Below, in pieces: positions 28,743 to 37,222 of a DNA stretch of 64,000 nt. The number at the start of each line of letters is the position of its first letter. Within the stretch, counting starts at the first letter, position 1. The stretch is from Marinomonas communis. GTDB taxonomy: Bacteria > Pseudomonadota > Gammaproteobacteria > Pseudomonadales > Marinomonadaceae. The DNA lies in contig NZ_SNZA01000005.1 of assembly GCF_004363305.1 (NCBI RefSeq), forward strand, positions 186,001 through 250,000, read 5' to 3'. Made by a program: the position numbers and the translations under genes. The notes beneath the pieces are model-generated. The model worked only from the letters and a program-made list of their open reading frames with translations. It was not told the origin of the DNA and ran no database searches.

Positions 28743-28897
28743 TATGTCCACCTACGGTTATATTGTATTTATAGTTATTTTTAATACTTTAGTATGATTG
28801 TTGTACTTAGAGTATTTAGCCTTATGTAAGTTTTGTAAATAGCATAAAAGCGGGTTTATGCGATGTTTTTTAAAGCTTTGTATAAAAATAATACAAT

Positions 28898-29212
28898 TCA
28901 CATGGGATGAGGGTCGAAATGAATGCTGATTTGCTGCATGCCACGCATTTTAATTTCGCCTCGATAACGACCACTACCAGTTGAAGTGAAGTAAAAGCGG
29001 TAGCAGCGAACTACTTTAAATTGTCCTTTCTGAAAAGTAGGGCACCAGTAAGAGCCTTGTATGGCGCCATCAAGAAGTTGAACACCCAGCTGATCACACT
29101 GTCTCTTTACGCATCGTAAAGTATGTTCTCGAACTTTGAAGTGCTGCCAAATAACTGCGATAAAAACTATGAAAAGAAAAATTAGAAAAACATCTAGAAG
29201 GGATAGGTACAT
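28898..29212 (-). CDS. DUF3301 family protein
   Basis: An N-terminal membrane segment (residues 4-23) is followed by a short cytoplasmic domain with CVKRQCDQLGVQLLDG and a Cys/aromatic-rich core ending RGEIKMRGMQQISIHFDPH, the pattern of DUF3301. The protein is 104 residues. No function is known for the family. It lies downstream of the flavodoxin gene on the same strand, but a strong terminator at 29257-29313 separates them. Confidence 0.78.
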   Translation of the reverse strand: MYLSLLDVFLIFLFIVFIAVIWQHFKVREHTLRCVKRQCDQLGVQLLDGAIQGSYWCPTFQKGQFKVVRCYRFYFTSTGSGRYRGEIKMRGMQQISIHFDPHPM

Positions 29213-29256
29213 GCTATAAGATCACGTTGATTTTATAGAAAGCTTACAAAAGTTAA

Positions 29257-29313
29257 GAAAAAAAGAAAACACGCTTCCCCAAAAGCAGGAGAGAGAAAGG
29301 GGAAGCGCGTTTT
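29257..29313 (-). terminator. Terminator of the flavodoxin transcript
   Basis: CGCTTCCCC and GGGGAAGCG form a 9-bp stem, extended by AAAAC/GTTTT around one mismatch. On the minus strand a T-rich run follows, as expected downstream of the flavodoxin gene. Confidence 0.85.
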
Positions 29314-29429
29314 ATGCAGAAATTTAACCTTCGGTTAATCACTATTTACACTGATTTGGTCATTCGGGGCAGCGAATGAGTGGAAGCCAAACGAGTCGTG
29401 TGTAAAGTTGTGAGCCAGTCTATCTAACC
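29314..29429. other. Non-coding spacer downstream of the flavodoxin gene
   Basis: The stretch between the flavodoxin stop and its terminator contains a small perfect hairpin, TTAACC-TTC-GGTTAA, near 29323-29338, and no reading frame. It would form the 3' untranslated part of the flavodoxin mRNA. Confidence 0.4.
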
Positions 29430-29969
29430 TTAGGCGGCTGCCAGTGCCTGCTCTGCATAAAGTTGAATGACCCACTGTTCTACCCTTTGATCAGTTAGGT
29501 CAAATTGTTGGTCTTCATCGACAGCTAAGCCTACAAATTCAGTTTTGTCAGCGTTTGCTCCGCGAGAAGCCTCAAAATCGTAACCTTCTGTCGACCATTG
29601 TCCGATAAAGGTTGCGCCTGTATTCACCAGTTTTTCATGTAGCCATCCCATAGCGTCCACGAAATAGTCACCGTATCCGAATTGATCACCTAACCCGTAA
29701 AGCGCAATCACTTTGCCGCTAAGGTCTAATTCTGACAGGGCATCACCCACTTCTTCCCAGTCACTTTGGATGCCACCAAAGTCCCAAGTCGGAATGCCTA
29801 GAATCAAAAAATCGTATTCAAGTAGCGTACTTACATCAGAGTCTTTGATGTCGTGTAACTCAACAGCTTGATCAAGCTCAGCAAACTGTTGTTGAATCTT
29901 TTGGCCCACCATTTCGGTATTTGATGTGTCTGTACCGTAGAAAAGACCAATAGTATTTGTGTTGCTCAT
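29430..29969 (-). CDS. fldB: Flavodoxin, FldB type
   Basis: Flavodoxins carry one FMN and replace ferredoxin as electron donor, often under iron limitation. The phosphate-binding loop is YGTDTSNTE at residues 11-19. The LILGIPTWDFGGIQSDWEEV (about 55-74) and LYGLGDQFGYGDYFVDAMGWL segments match long-chain flavodoxins and resemble E. coli FldB most closely. The length is 179 residues. It lies 13 bases after the AraC-like gene, whose upstream region has Fur-like boxes, so iron regulation is likely. Confidence 0.88.
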   Translation of the reverse strand: MSNTNTIGLFYGTDTSNTEMVGQKIQQQFAELDQAVELHDIKDSDVSTLLEYDFLILGIPTWDFGGIQSDWEEVGDALSELDLSGKVIALYGLGDQFGYGDYFVDAMGWLHEKLVNTGATFIGQWSTEGYDFEASRGANADKTEFVGLAVDEDQQFDLTDQRVEQWVIQLYAEQALAAA

Positions 29970-29982
29970 AGTTTCCTCAAAA

Positions 29983-30858
29983 TTACTGCATACTGCCTAG
30001 TTGATGGCTCATGACACCAAATCTTTTAAGGCAGGCTTTTTCGATATCTTGTTTTGTCCAGCCAGTGTCAGCAGTGAGTCGATTTGCTAACGACAACCCT
30101 GAATGAGGTTGTGCCATGGCTTTACGGAAAGCGACTTCAATTTGATACTCGCCAACTGTCATTCCAGTGATCGCAGTGAAACCGATTTCTAAAGCGGTTT
30201 GAGTTAAGCCGATAGATTTGGCCATTTCTTCGCTTGATAAATAATGGTTTGCTTCAATCTGATTTTGCGCTGTAAACAGTTTCTTTTGGCAATCATCACA
30301 TTGGCTAATATGGTGCTGGATCTGAATGTGCTCGACCGTTTGTAGCACAACATCATATAGCTTGCCGACTAGCACCAGTTGCTTACCTTGGCGGTGAATC
30401 AACTGATTAAAATCATTGGCCAGAGCTTGAGTCAAAGTCAGGTTGAGTGGTGCGCCTGTTTTATTACTGACGTGGCGCTGAAAAAAGTTTTGTACGTGCT
30501 CCACTTTTTCACCAGTAATGGCCGCAAGCTGATCCCAGCCGATATAGATTTGAGTCCAGCTGAAACAAGTCTTGCGGGTTACTTCCCAGTCAACCAATGC
30601 ATCTTCGTAGACAGGTAACACCTGTACTGGCGATGCTTCTTGCAATTTGTGGTGTATCGTTGCTGTATCAAAAGTGATGTAAACACCAGCCTTCACTTGC
30701 TCTTGAATCACAACGGGTTGTAAAACGTGTAACTGTTGTTGGATGAAGTGCAGATCCTGCAGAGGCTTTAAAAGTTTCTGCTGGCCAGCAAGGTAAGAAG
30801 CGTAGATTGCATTTACGCAACCTGTCTCTTCAAATAAGTCTTTGGCCTGTAAGATCAT
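29983..30858 (-). CDS. Putative AraC-like regulator, iron-linked
   Basis: The last ~90 residues resemble a divergent AraC-type double helix-turn-helix. LSSEEMAKSIGLTQTALEIG is the first helix pair; GMTVGEYQIEVAFRKAM matches the linker helix; TADTGWTKQDIEKACLKRFG matches the second. The overall plan recalls PchR-type siderophore regulators. The ~190-residue N-terminal part is not recognised; it includes a CDDCQKK cysteine pair just before the HTH. Fur-like boxes lie upstream and fldB follows after 13 bases. It may control flavodoxin or iron uptake genes elsewhere. The family assignment is tentative. Confidence 0.5.
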   Translation of the reverse strand: MILQAKDLFEETGCVNAIYASYLAGQQKLLKPLQDLHFIQQQLHVLQPVVIQEQVKAGVYITFDTATIHHKLQEASPVQVLPVYEDALVDWEVTRKTCFSWTQIYIGWDQLAAITGEKVEHVQNFFQRHVSNKTGAPLNLTLTQALANDFNQLIHRQGKQLVLVGKLYDVVLQTVEHIQIQHHISQCDDCQKKLFTAQNQIEANHYLSSEEMAKSIGLTQTALEIGFTAITGMTVGEYQIEVAFRKAMAQPHSGLSLANRLTADTGWTKQDIEKACLKRFGVMSHQLGSMQ

Positions 30859-30878
30859 GAGTAATCATCCGTTCATCG

Positions 30879-30934
30879 TGAGAATGATTACTATTTAAAA
30901 GCCTATTGAAATTAAATGCAAGTGCTTCTCATTT
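30879..30934 (-). promoter_or_regulatory. Two Fur-like boxes at the AraC-like/fldB promoter
   Basis: TGAGAATGATTACTA (30879-30893) matches the 7-1-7 Fur core TGATAAT-N-ATTATCA at 12 of 15 positions. A second, weaker box at 30917-30931 matches at 10 of 15 and sits in a longer partly symmetrical AAATGCA...TCTCATTT segment (30914-30934). A minus-strand promoter could lie between them: TTGCAT at 30916-30921 and TTAAAT at 30893-30898 with 17-bp spacing. Binding of iron-loaded Fur would then block it. Confidence 0.6.
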
Positions 30935-30949
30935 AAAAAATGAAAAAAT

Positions 30950-31900
30950 TTACATTAAACCGACTGCACCCAGTAATGTGACACCAAGACTGGTGGTTAA
31001 GAGGGAAAAAATAGTCGTTAGTACTATGATATTTGCCGCTAATACAGCATTACCATTCATTGCTCTTGCCATGATGTATCCTGCAGAAGCCGAAGGCGAA
31101 GATGAGAGCAGAAACAAAATCCCTAACTCCATGCCTCTGAATCCCCACAAATACCCGCCAAGAGTTAATAGGAAGGGCATAAAGACCAGTTTGCCAATAG
31201 TCGAAATCATGGCTGGGCTAATGTCTTTTTTCAACGCATTAAAGCGTAATGACGCTCCAGCACATAATAATGCCAATGGCAGTGTCATACGGGCGAAGTA
31301 GTTGCCTGCTTGGGTCACGACATCAGGTAACGTCAAATTGACTTGTGAAGCGGCAAAGGCCACAACGATCGCGATGATGAGTGGATTTTTGGCGATTGCT
31401 TTCAACGAGTCTGTGACGCTCTTTTGAGCGTTCATAGAGCGGTTGATCGTAATCACAGCAAGAACGTTGTACAGCACCATGACGCCGCCAATGTAGATTG
31501 AGGCAATTGCTAGGGCATCATTACCATAGGCGTTGAGGCAGTATGCTAGACCAATAATCGCCATATTGGAGCGAAAAGCGCCTTGAACAACGATGCCTCG
31601 ATCACTTTTATTGGCAACGGTTTTTCCAACGACCCATTCTAGTACTAAATAACCTAAAACGGTTGCTACAAGGGAGTAGAGCAGTAGTGGTAGGTGTGCA
31701 CCAGGGTCTTTGCTATTTTGTGTGATGCTAATAAAAATTAAGGCAGGCATGGTGACGTTGAATACAAGCTTTGACGCCACTTCAACGAAGTTGTCGTTGA
31801 TCATACCAATGCGTTCTAGTATGACCCCGACAATCAACACCAAAAAAATGGGGGCTGTGATGGAAATAGAGAATTCCACCACTGCTAAGAAATCGTCCAT
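30950..31900 (-). CDS. AEC (auxin efflux carrier) family transporter
   Basis: AEC carriers are secondary transporters, in bacteria often for malate, malonate or other small anions. The 316-residue protein has about ten hydrophobic segments, an N-terminal NVTMPALIFISI segment and a second-half repeat LTLPLALLCAGASLRFNA, both typical of the family. The substrate is unknown. It lies 45 bases downstream of the response regulator gene on the same strand and may be read through from the two-component operon. Confidence 0.88.
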   Translation of the reverse strand: MDDFLAVVEFSISITAPIFLVLIVGVILERIGMINDNFVEVASKLVFNVTMPALIFISITQNSKDPGAHLPLLLYSLVATVLGYLVLEWVVGKTVANKSDRGIVVQGAFRSNMAIIGLAYCLNAYGNDALAIASIYIGGVMVLYNVLAVITINRSMNAQKSVTDSLKAIAKNPLIIAIVVAFAASQVNLTLPDVVTQAGNYFARMTLPLALLCAGASLRFNALKKDISPAMISTIGKLVFMPFLLTLGGYLWGFRGMELGILFLLSSSPSASAGYIMARAMNGNAVLAANIIVLTTIFSLLTTSLGVTLLGAVGLM

Positions 31901-31945
31901 GTAACCTGCCTAATTTTTAAAGAGTGTACTGAGTTGTCGCGTTAT

Positions 31946-32638
31946 TTAGTCGTTGTTTTCGAAACGGTAGCCAGCACCGTAAACAGAATGAATAACGTTA
32001 AGCTCAGGTGCCACAGCTGCGATTTTCTTACGTAGCTTTTTGATGTGACTATCAATCGTTCGGTCACTTACGACACGGCTATCTGTGTAAATACTTTTCA
32101 TGATCAAGTCACGGCCAAATACACGACCTGGCTCCTTGATCAGAAGTTGTAGTAGCTGGAATTCTACTGTGGTTAGGTCGATTAGCTCGCCTTTGTATGT
32201 TGCACGTAGGCGGTCTGCATCTAAGTCGAAGCCGTCAGTTTTTGGTGCTTCAGTTTGGTCAAGCTCAACACGACGTAGGTTCGCTTTGACGCGAGCAACA
32301 ATTTCGCGTGGACTGAATGGCTTACAAACGTAGTCGTCAGCACCCATTTCCAGACCAATTAGGCGGTCAATTTCTTCTGCTTTCGCTGTTACCATGATGA
32401 TTGGCATGCCGCTAAACTGACGAACTTGTTTACATACTTCCACGCCATCTAGGCCAGGAAGCATTAGGTCAAGTAGCATCAAGTCTGCTTGGTTGTTCTT
32501 AAGGTAGTCAATGACTTGATCACCACGATCAATGTGATGATGCTCATAGCCAGCTTGCTCAAGATAAGCAGCCATCAGTTCGGCTAATTTTGGTTCGTCT
32601 TCAACAATCAGTACTTTACTCATGGTTATCGATTCCAT
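31946..32638 (-). CDS. OmpR-family response regulator, BaeR-like
   Basis: The receiver domain starts SKVLIVEDEPKLAELM, with phosphoacceptor Asp in LMLLDLMLPG and the conserved Lys in YVCKPFSPRE. The winged-helix DNA-binding domain occupies the last ~95 residues. The VTAKAEEIDRLIGLEMGADDYVCKPFSPRE region is closest to BaeR, which controls envelope-stress efflux genes. The start at 32638 lies one base after the kinase stop; an ATG at 32623 with TGGAA upstream would give 225 residues and fits the family start better. It forms an operon with the upstream kinase gene. Confidence 0.93.
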   Translation of the reverse strand: MESITMSKVLIVEDEPKLAELMAAYLEQAGYEHHHIDRGDQVIDYLKNNQADLMLLDLMLPGLDGVEVCKQVRQFSGMPIIMVTAKAEEIDRLIGLEMGADDYVCKPFSPREIVARVKANLRRVELDQTEAPKTDGFDLDADRLRATYKGELIDLTTVEFQLLQLLIKEPGRVFGRDLIMKSIYTDSRVVSDRTIDSHIKKLRKKIAAVAPELNVIHSVYGAGYRFENND

Positions 32639-32639
32639 A

Positions 32640-34046
32640 TCAATTTAAAGGAAATTCTACTCGTATCCCAAGCCCGCCGTATGGCGAGTGGTAAGCGGTT
32701 ATAGAGCCTTGATGCCCATCGACAATATTCGTACAGATGGCAAGGCCAAGGCCGCGCCCGCCTGTTGCACGATTGCGTGAGTTTTCCACGCGGAAAAATT
32801 GTTCGAAAATGTGTTTAATGTCTTCGTCAGAAACCCCCGGAGGTGTATCTTCCAGCAATACAACCGCTTTTTTACCTTCACGGGTTAATGTGACAGTAAG
32901 TTTACCTGGGGCATTTGTATACTTAAGCGTGTTATTCATTAAGTTTGCGAACAGCTGATGAAGTCTATCATCGTCACCATTGATCATAATGGGTGCTTTT
33001 TTCGCAATGACAAGCTCTAGTTCAATACCTGCTTCATCATATGGTAGTTGCATCGAGCTAACGGTCTGTTCGAGGATATCATTTAAACTTGCATCTTCCA
33101 TGCAATAACTCAAACTGCCCATATCATGCATTGACAATTGGTTCAGGTCGTCGATCAATCGAGCGATATGAACGGCTTCTTGCTGCAAAGAGGCTAGGGA
33201 GTTATCGGAAACCTTTATAATGCCATCCTGCATCGCCTCGATTTCTCCACGCAAAATAGCAACAGGAGTACGCAGTTCATGAGCTGTATCGGCTACCCAT
33301 TTTTTACGGGCATCACGCATGTGCTCAAGCGTTGATGCCAAATGGTTGAAGTCGCGGCCTAGGTCTGCCAGCTCATCTGAGCCTTTAATTTTAATACGTG
33401 TTTCGAACTCACCAGCAGATAATCGCTTGGTGGCTTGGCGAACAGTGCAAATAGGTCGGCTGAGCCATTGTGCTAAGGGCCAAGTCAACAGGGCTGCAAT
33501 GGTCAACATGAATGCCGAAATAAGTAAGAAAGCTTCCCCTTGCTGGCGAACAAAACGCAGTGTTTGGTCTTGTACCAAAGCACGCATAGAACGTAAGCCG
33601 ACATACCCGACTAATTGCTCATCTACCATGACAGCATGGGTTTCCGCATCGGCAAACTTTATGTCTCCAATAAGAGGTTGTTTGTCCTTACTGAACAGCA
33701 AAAAACGCTGTCGGTAATATTGAGATGGGTAAATTAGGTCTAAATTTGGTGTGCTTGGAGGCGGAATCAAGTCGCGAATGTTTTCGAGCTTCGCTTGCTG
33801 CCACTCTTTTTCTAAACGACTTTCTTGTACCAAGAAATACCAGTCGTCGTAGTAGATATAAAGGTTAGCGGTACGGTTTGCCATTTGTTGCAAGAAATCG
33901 CGATCTCGTTCTGTAGCATAAGTGACAAAGCCGCGGTCAAAGCTCCACTGGAATACTTGCCACATAGAAACAATTAGCAAAATGTTACTCAGTACAAAGA
34001 CTAGAAATAACTTATGTCGTATCTGAAAACCTTTGATGCTTACCAT
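32640..34046 (-). CDS. Sensor histidine kinase, BaeS-like
   Basis: Two transmembrane segments (about residues 11-29 and 170-190) enclose a ~140-residue periplasmic sensor region. They are followed by a HAMP domain, the HisKA motif ADTAHELRTPVAILRGE with phosphoacceptor His near residue 258, and the ATPase domain with NNTLKY and GGRGLGLAICTNIV boxes. The 468-residue length and the kinase-first order with a BaeR-like partner one base downstream suggest a BaeSR-type envelope-stress system. No baeR-type efflux genes are adjacent; an AEC carrier follows. Confidence 0.93.
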   Translation of the reverse strand: MVSIKGFQIRHKLFLVFVLSNILLIVSMWQVFQWSFDRGFVTYATERDRDFLQQMANRTANLYIYYDDWYFLVQESRLEKEWQQAKLENIRDLIPPPSTPNLDLIYPSQYYRQRFLLFSKDKQPLIGDIKFADAETHAVMVDEQLVGYVGLRSMRALVQDQTLRFVRQQGEAFLLISAFMLTIAALLTWPLAQWLSRPICTVRQATKRLSAGEFETRIKIKGSDELADLGRDFNHLASTLEHMRDARKKWVADTAHELRTPVAILRGEIEAMQDGIIKVSDNSLASLQQEAVHIARLIDDLNQLSMHDMGSLSYCMEDASLNDILEQTVSSMQLPYDEAGIELELVIAKKAPIMINGDDDRLHQLFANLMNNTLKYTNAPGKLTVTLTREGKKAVVLLEDTPPGVSDEDIKHIFEQFFRVENSRNRATGGRGLGLAICTNIVDGHQGSITAYHSPYGGLGIRVEFPLN

Positions 34047-34184
34047 AATCGCTTTTGCAACAGATTGCAGAACCTTAAAAACTGAATGAGAGTCTAGTTA
34101 TACTATAGATATATTTTCTTCCTGACTATTCATCACCTCAGCAAATAATGAGGAGCAACTATTAACATTTGTATGCTAATAGCT

Positions 34185-35948
34185 CTAGCTTGATCTCAAT
34201 AGTCTTTGACCTCGTTGTTTTCTTTCTGAGCATTCGGAGAAAATAGAATGCTCACACTGAGCACACTGAGATAAATTCATATCTCTTTCAATCTGTTTAA
34301 TAGCAATACCTTTGCCGGGGTAGGTGTGGCGCGCGCCAACTTTATCTAGCACTCCAAATCGCTCTAAGCGTTCGAGCTGCCATAAATAGCGAACAACAAG
34401 GTGTACCTGAGTACCAGCCGCTTTTCTCTGATCAACCAGTTGCTTTAAAAAATGAGCTCCTTGCATATCAATGGCGGACAACCCTCGACACAAGATAATC
34501 CAATGCTCTTTGTGTGGATAGTCGCTTTCCAGCAATTGAAATTGCTTGTTCATATAGTCAACGGAGCCAAAATATAACGGCCCATCTAAGCGGATAAAAT
34601 GAATTTGAGGGCAGGTATCTAGGTTGAAGTGCACGATATTATGAAAATAACGGCCTTCGTCTGTGGTCATGGGAGCAAGTAACCTGACATTAGGCTTTGC
34701 GGTTTGGTTTAAGAACAGAGCCAAACTTAACCCAACACCTACAAGAATGCCAAACTCCAAGCTGATGCCAATGGTGCTGAATAACGTAACTAGAGCAATG
34801 CTCAACTCAGCCCGACTGGTTTTGGCGTAGTGAATTAACTCTTTAAACTCGATTAGCCTCCAACCGACCAGAATAATAATGCCTGCCATGGCAGGGATAG
34901 GAAGGTGTGAGAATAAGGGAGCAATGAGGCTTAGAATCAACAGCAAAATAATGCTGGAGAAAATAATCGCTAGGGGCGTGCGAGCTCCGGCTTCGACATT
35001 AATTCCACTGCGGGTAAACGAGCCTGAACTCATGTAATTTGAAAATAAGCTACCCACCATATTGGACATCCCTTGCCCAACAAACTCTCGGTTCGTATCG
35101 ATTTCTTGTTGGGTTTTTAATGCGATAGCTTTTGAGATCGATGCCGCTTCTAGCAGTCCGATAAGCGCCAATACCACAGCGCCAGGTGCTAACTCACGTA
35201 GTGTGTCGCCGGATAGCTCGATTAATGCAAACGGAGGAATGGCTTCGTGCAGCTCTCCAACCAAAGGCACGCCATTACTTCCCGCTTGCATCACGTAACC
35301 AAACACACTGCCGACGATTAGAGCTAGTAAGTAGTGTGGGAGTTTGCTGGAAATCTGACGAATGATGATGGCGGCAGCGATCGTGACCGCGCATATCGAT
35401 AAAGAGTATAAATTTACGTGTGAGCCCACATGAAACAGAGCATTGATAAAACTTAGTAAGTTTTCAGGTCTGGGCAAGTTAGCTGTTAATGCATGCTGAA
35501 CTTGGCTCAGCATAATTAGAAAAGCAGCACCGGTGATAAAGCCTACCATAACGGCGTGGGAGACAAAGTTGGTTAGGTTTCCAAGTTTGGCGAGCCCCAG
35601 GGCAAGCTGTATCACTCCTGCCAAAAAGGTAATTGCTAATGCCGCTTGGATGAATTCTGCAGATCCGGGTGTATATAAGCCTGATAAGGAAGAAAAGAGC
35701 AGTGCCGAAATGGCTGTAGCTGGGCCACATACCATATGCCAAGATGAGCCAAATAAAACCGCTATGATCGGTGCAACCATGGCGCTGTAAAAACCGTATT
35801 CGGCAGGTAGGCCCGCAATCGCGGCAAAGGCAATGCCTTGTGGAATAGACATCGATGCACAGGTAATTCCCGCAATAAAGTCCGCTTTTAAGGTTGAAGA
35901 ATTAACCAAAGCTAACCAGGGAAACCATCGATGCAAAGATGAGGGCAT
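34185..35948 (-). CDS. SulP family anion transporter with STAS domain
   Basis: SulP proteins move sulfate, bicarbonate or other anions. I place the start at the ATG at 35948, preceded by CGGAG at six bases; the frame could begin at 36047 with 33 extra hydrophilic residues. The transmembrane core carries the SulP signature GITCASMSIPQGIAFAAIAG and GFYSAMVAPIIAVLFG. The cytoplasmic STAS domain begins around FIRLDGPLYFGSVDY and includes AIDMQGAHFLKQL. The C-terminus ends in a cysteine-rich CAQCEHSIFSEC tail. The substrate is not decidable. Confidence 0.9.
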   Translation of the reverse strand: MPSSLHRWFPWLALVNSSTLKADFIAGITCASMSIPQGIAFAAIAGLPAEYGFYSAMVAPIIAVLFGSSWHMVCGPATAISALLFSSLSGLYTPGSAEFIQAALAITFLAGVIQLALGLAKLGNLTNFVSHAVMVGFITGAAFLIMLSQVQHALTANLPRPENLLSFINALFHVGSHVNLYSLSICAVTIAAAIIIRQISSKLPHYLLALIVGSVFGYVMQAGSNGVPLVGELHEAIPPFALIELSGDTLRELAPGAVVLALIGLLEAASISKAIALKTQQEIDTNREFVGQGMSNMVGSLFSNYMSSGSFTRSGINVEAGARTPLAIIFSSIILLLILSLIAPLFSHLPIPAMAGIIILVGWRLIEFKELIHYAKTSRAELSIALVTLFSTIGISLEFGILVGVGLSLALFLNQTAKPNVRLLAPMTTDEGRYFHNIVHFNLDTCPQIHFIRLDGPLYFGSVDYMNKQFQLLESDYPHKEHWIILCRGLSAIDMQGAHFLKQLVDQRKAAGTQVHLVVRYLWQLERLERFGVLDKVGARHTYPGKGIAIKQIERDMNLSQCAQCEHSIFSECSERKQRGQRLLRSS

Positions 35949-36185
35949 AGGGACTCCGAAAGGAAGATTGTATTTAAATGACCTTTTAATAAAAGATAGC
36001 CTACCATGCTGGGCCAAGCTTTTGTTATGGGTAGGCAATTTCGACAATATTGTAAGGGGTTGACGTCGCTTTTGTCTTGGTAAAGCAGTATTTGGAAATG
36101 AAATCTTTCTAAGGGAGTTTCCTATCGCAGCGCTAAGCGTTAGAATTTCGGCTTTCTAAACGACTTAATAGAGTAGGAATATCTA

Positions 36186-36902
36186 ATGGGCAGAGCCTTT
36201 CAGAACCGAAAAGAGTCCATGGCGAAAACCTCGGATCAAAAAGCCAAGGTTTACAGTAAATACGGACGTGAAATTTATGTATGTGCGAAATCTGGTGGTA
36301 TTGACCCAGCGGGTAACCTAGCACTACGTAGCATGATCGAACGCGCTAAAAAGGACCAAGTACCAACGCACGTTATCGAAAAAGCCATCGACAAAGCCAA
36401 AGGTGGCGGCGGTGAAGACTTTGATACCGCACGTTACGAAGGTTTTGGCCCAGGCAACACCATGGTCATCGTTGACTGTCTGTCTGATAACCCAAACCGT
36501 ACTTTCGGTGATGTTCGTACTTGTTTCAACAAAGTTAAGAGCAAGATCGGCACGCAAGGCAGTGTGTCTCACATGTTTGACCACTCTGCGATTTTTGTTT
36601 TCGCTTCAGAAGACGAAGATGCAGTGATGGAAGCATTGTTGGAAGCCGATGTTGATGTGTCTGATATTGAATCAGAAGACGGTAAAGTATCTGTATTCAC
36701 TCCAAACACAGAATACGGCAAAGCACGTCAAGCGATTATTGATGCATTTGGCGAAGTTGACTTTGATGTGGATGAAATTCAATTTATCCCACAAATGACA
36801 ACGGAAATTTCAGGTGAAGATGTTGAGCAATTCGAGCGCTTCCTTGATCTATTGAACGATCTAGACGACGTTCAACGCGTATACCACAACGCTGAATTCT
36901 AA
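36186..36902 (+). CDS. YebC/PmpR family regulatory or translation factor (YeeN type)
   Basis: YebC-family proteins are related to the human translational activator TACO1 and act as DNA-binding regulators or as factors that help ribosomes at difficult peptide motifs. The opening [20 protein letters not shown] is typical of the YeeN-like branch rather than the classical YebC start AGHSKW. The conserved [19 protein letters not shown] segment lies near residues 87-105. The length is 238 residues. It is a single gene ending at a 15-bp hairpin terminator. Confidence 0.93.
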   Translation: MGRAFQNRKESMAKTSDQKAKVYSKYGREIYVCAKSGGIDPAGNLALRSMIERAKKDQVPTHVIEKAIDKAKGGGGEDFDTARYEGFGPGNTMVIVDCLSDNPNRTFGDVRTCFNKVKSKIGTQGSVSHMFDHSAIFVFASEDEDAVMEALLEADVDVSDIESEDGKVSVFTPNTEYGKARQAIIDAFGEVDFDVDEIQFIPQMTTEISGEDVEQFERFLDLLNDLDDVQRVYHNAEF

Positions 36903-36914
36903 AATTCAAAAAAT

Positions 36915-36969
36915 AAACCTCGCTGTAAATGGCTGTCGTTTGACTCATTCTTTATAGCGAGGTTTTTTA
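36915..36969 (+). terminator. Terminator after the yebC-like gene
   Basis: Bases 36915-36929 and 36951-36965 pair over 15 bp (AAACCTCGCT... with ...AGCGAGGTTT, one G-T pair), followed by TTTAT. Confidence 0.85.
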
Positions 36970-37001
36970 TTTTAGAAGCTTAGCGTTTACTGAGAAGAAA
37001 A

Positions 37002-37217
37002 ATGAAAAACACCAATCGTCAGAAAGCGTCTGCTAAACAAAAGGCCGTACGCTCTCCTTGTATCAATGTCTGCAGTTTGGATGACAATGACCTTTGTATA
37101 GGTTGTTACCGTACTGGGCAAGAAATCAGTTACTGGGGGCGTATGACCTATAAAGAGCAGCTGGCAGTCATGGAAAAAGTCCGCCAGCGTGAAAGTGAAA
37201 GTGGGTTTGTGAGCTAG
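37002..37217 (+). CDS. DUF1289 family cysteine-containing protein
   Basis: The 71-residue protein carries the DUF1289 signature SPCINVCSLDDNDLCIGCYR (residues 18-37). Its four cysteines suggest a metal or Fe-S site, and it is followed by EISYWGRMTYKEQ. The family's role is not established. It is a single gene, converging with the glycosyltransferase gene five bases away. Confidence 0.85.
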   Translation: MKNTNRQKASAKQKAVRSPCINVCSLDDNDLCIGCYRTGQEISYWGRMTYKEQLAVMEKVRQRESESGFVS

Positions 37218-37222
37218 CCGTA

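Noticed and set aside
28842..28861. GCATAAA/TTTATGC hairpin between the MCP and DUF3301 genes as a terminator
   Set aside because: The T-run follows only on the plus strand, where no gene needs terminating; on the minus strand there is no T-run.
34185..34290. Cysteine-rich tail of the SulP transporter as a novel domain
   Set aside because: As I recall, similar Cys-containing tails occur in other gammaproteobacterial SulP proteins, so it is probably a family feature.
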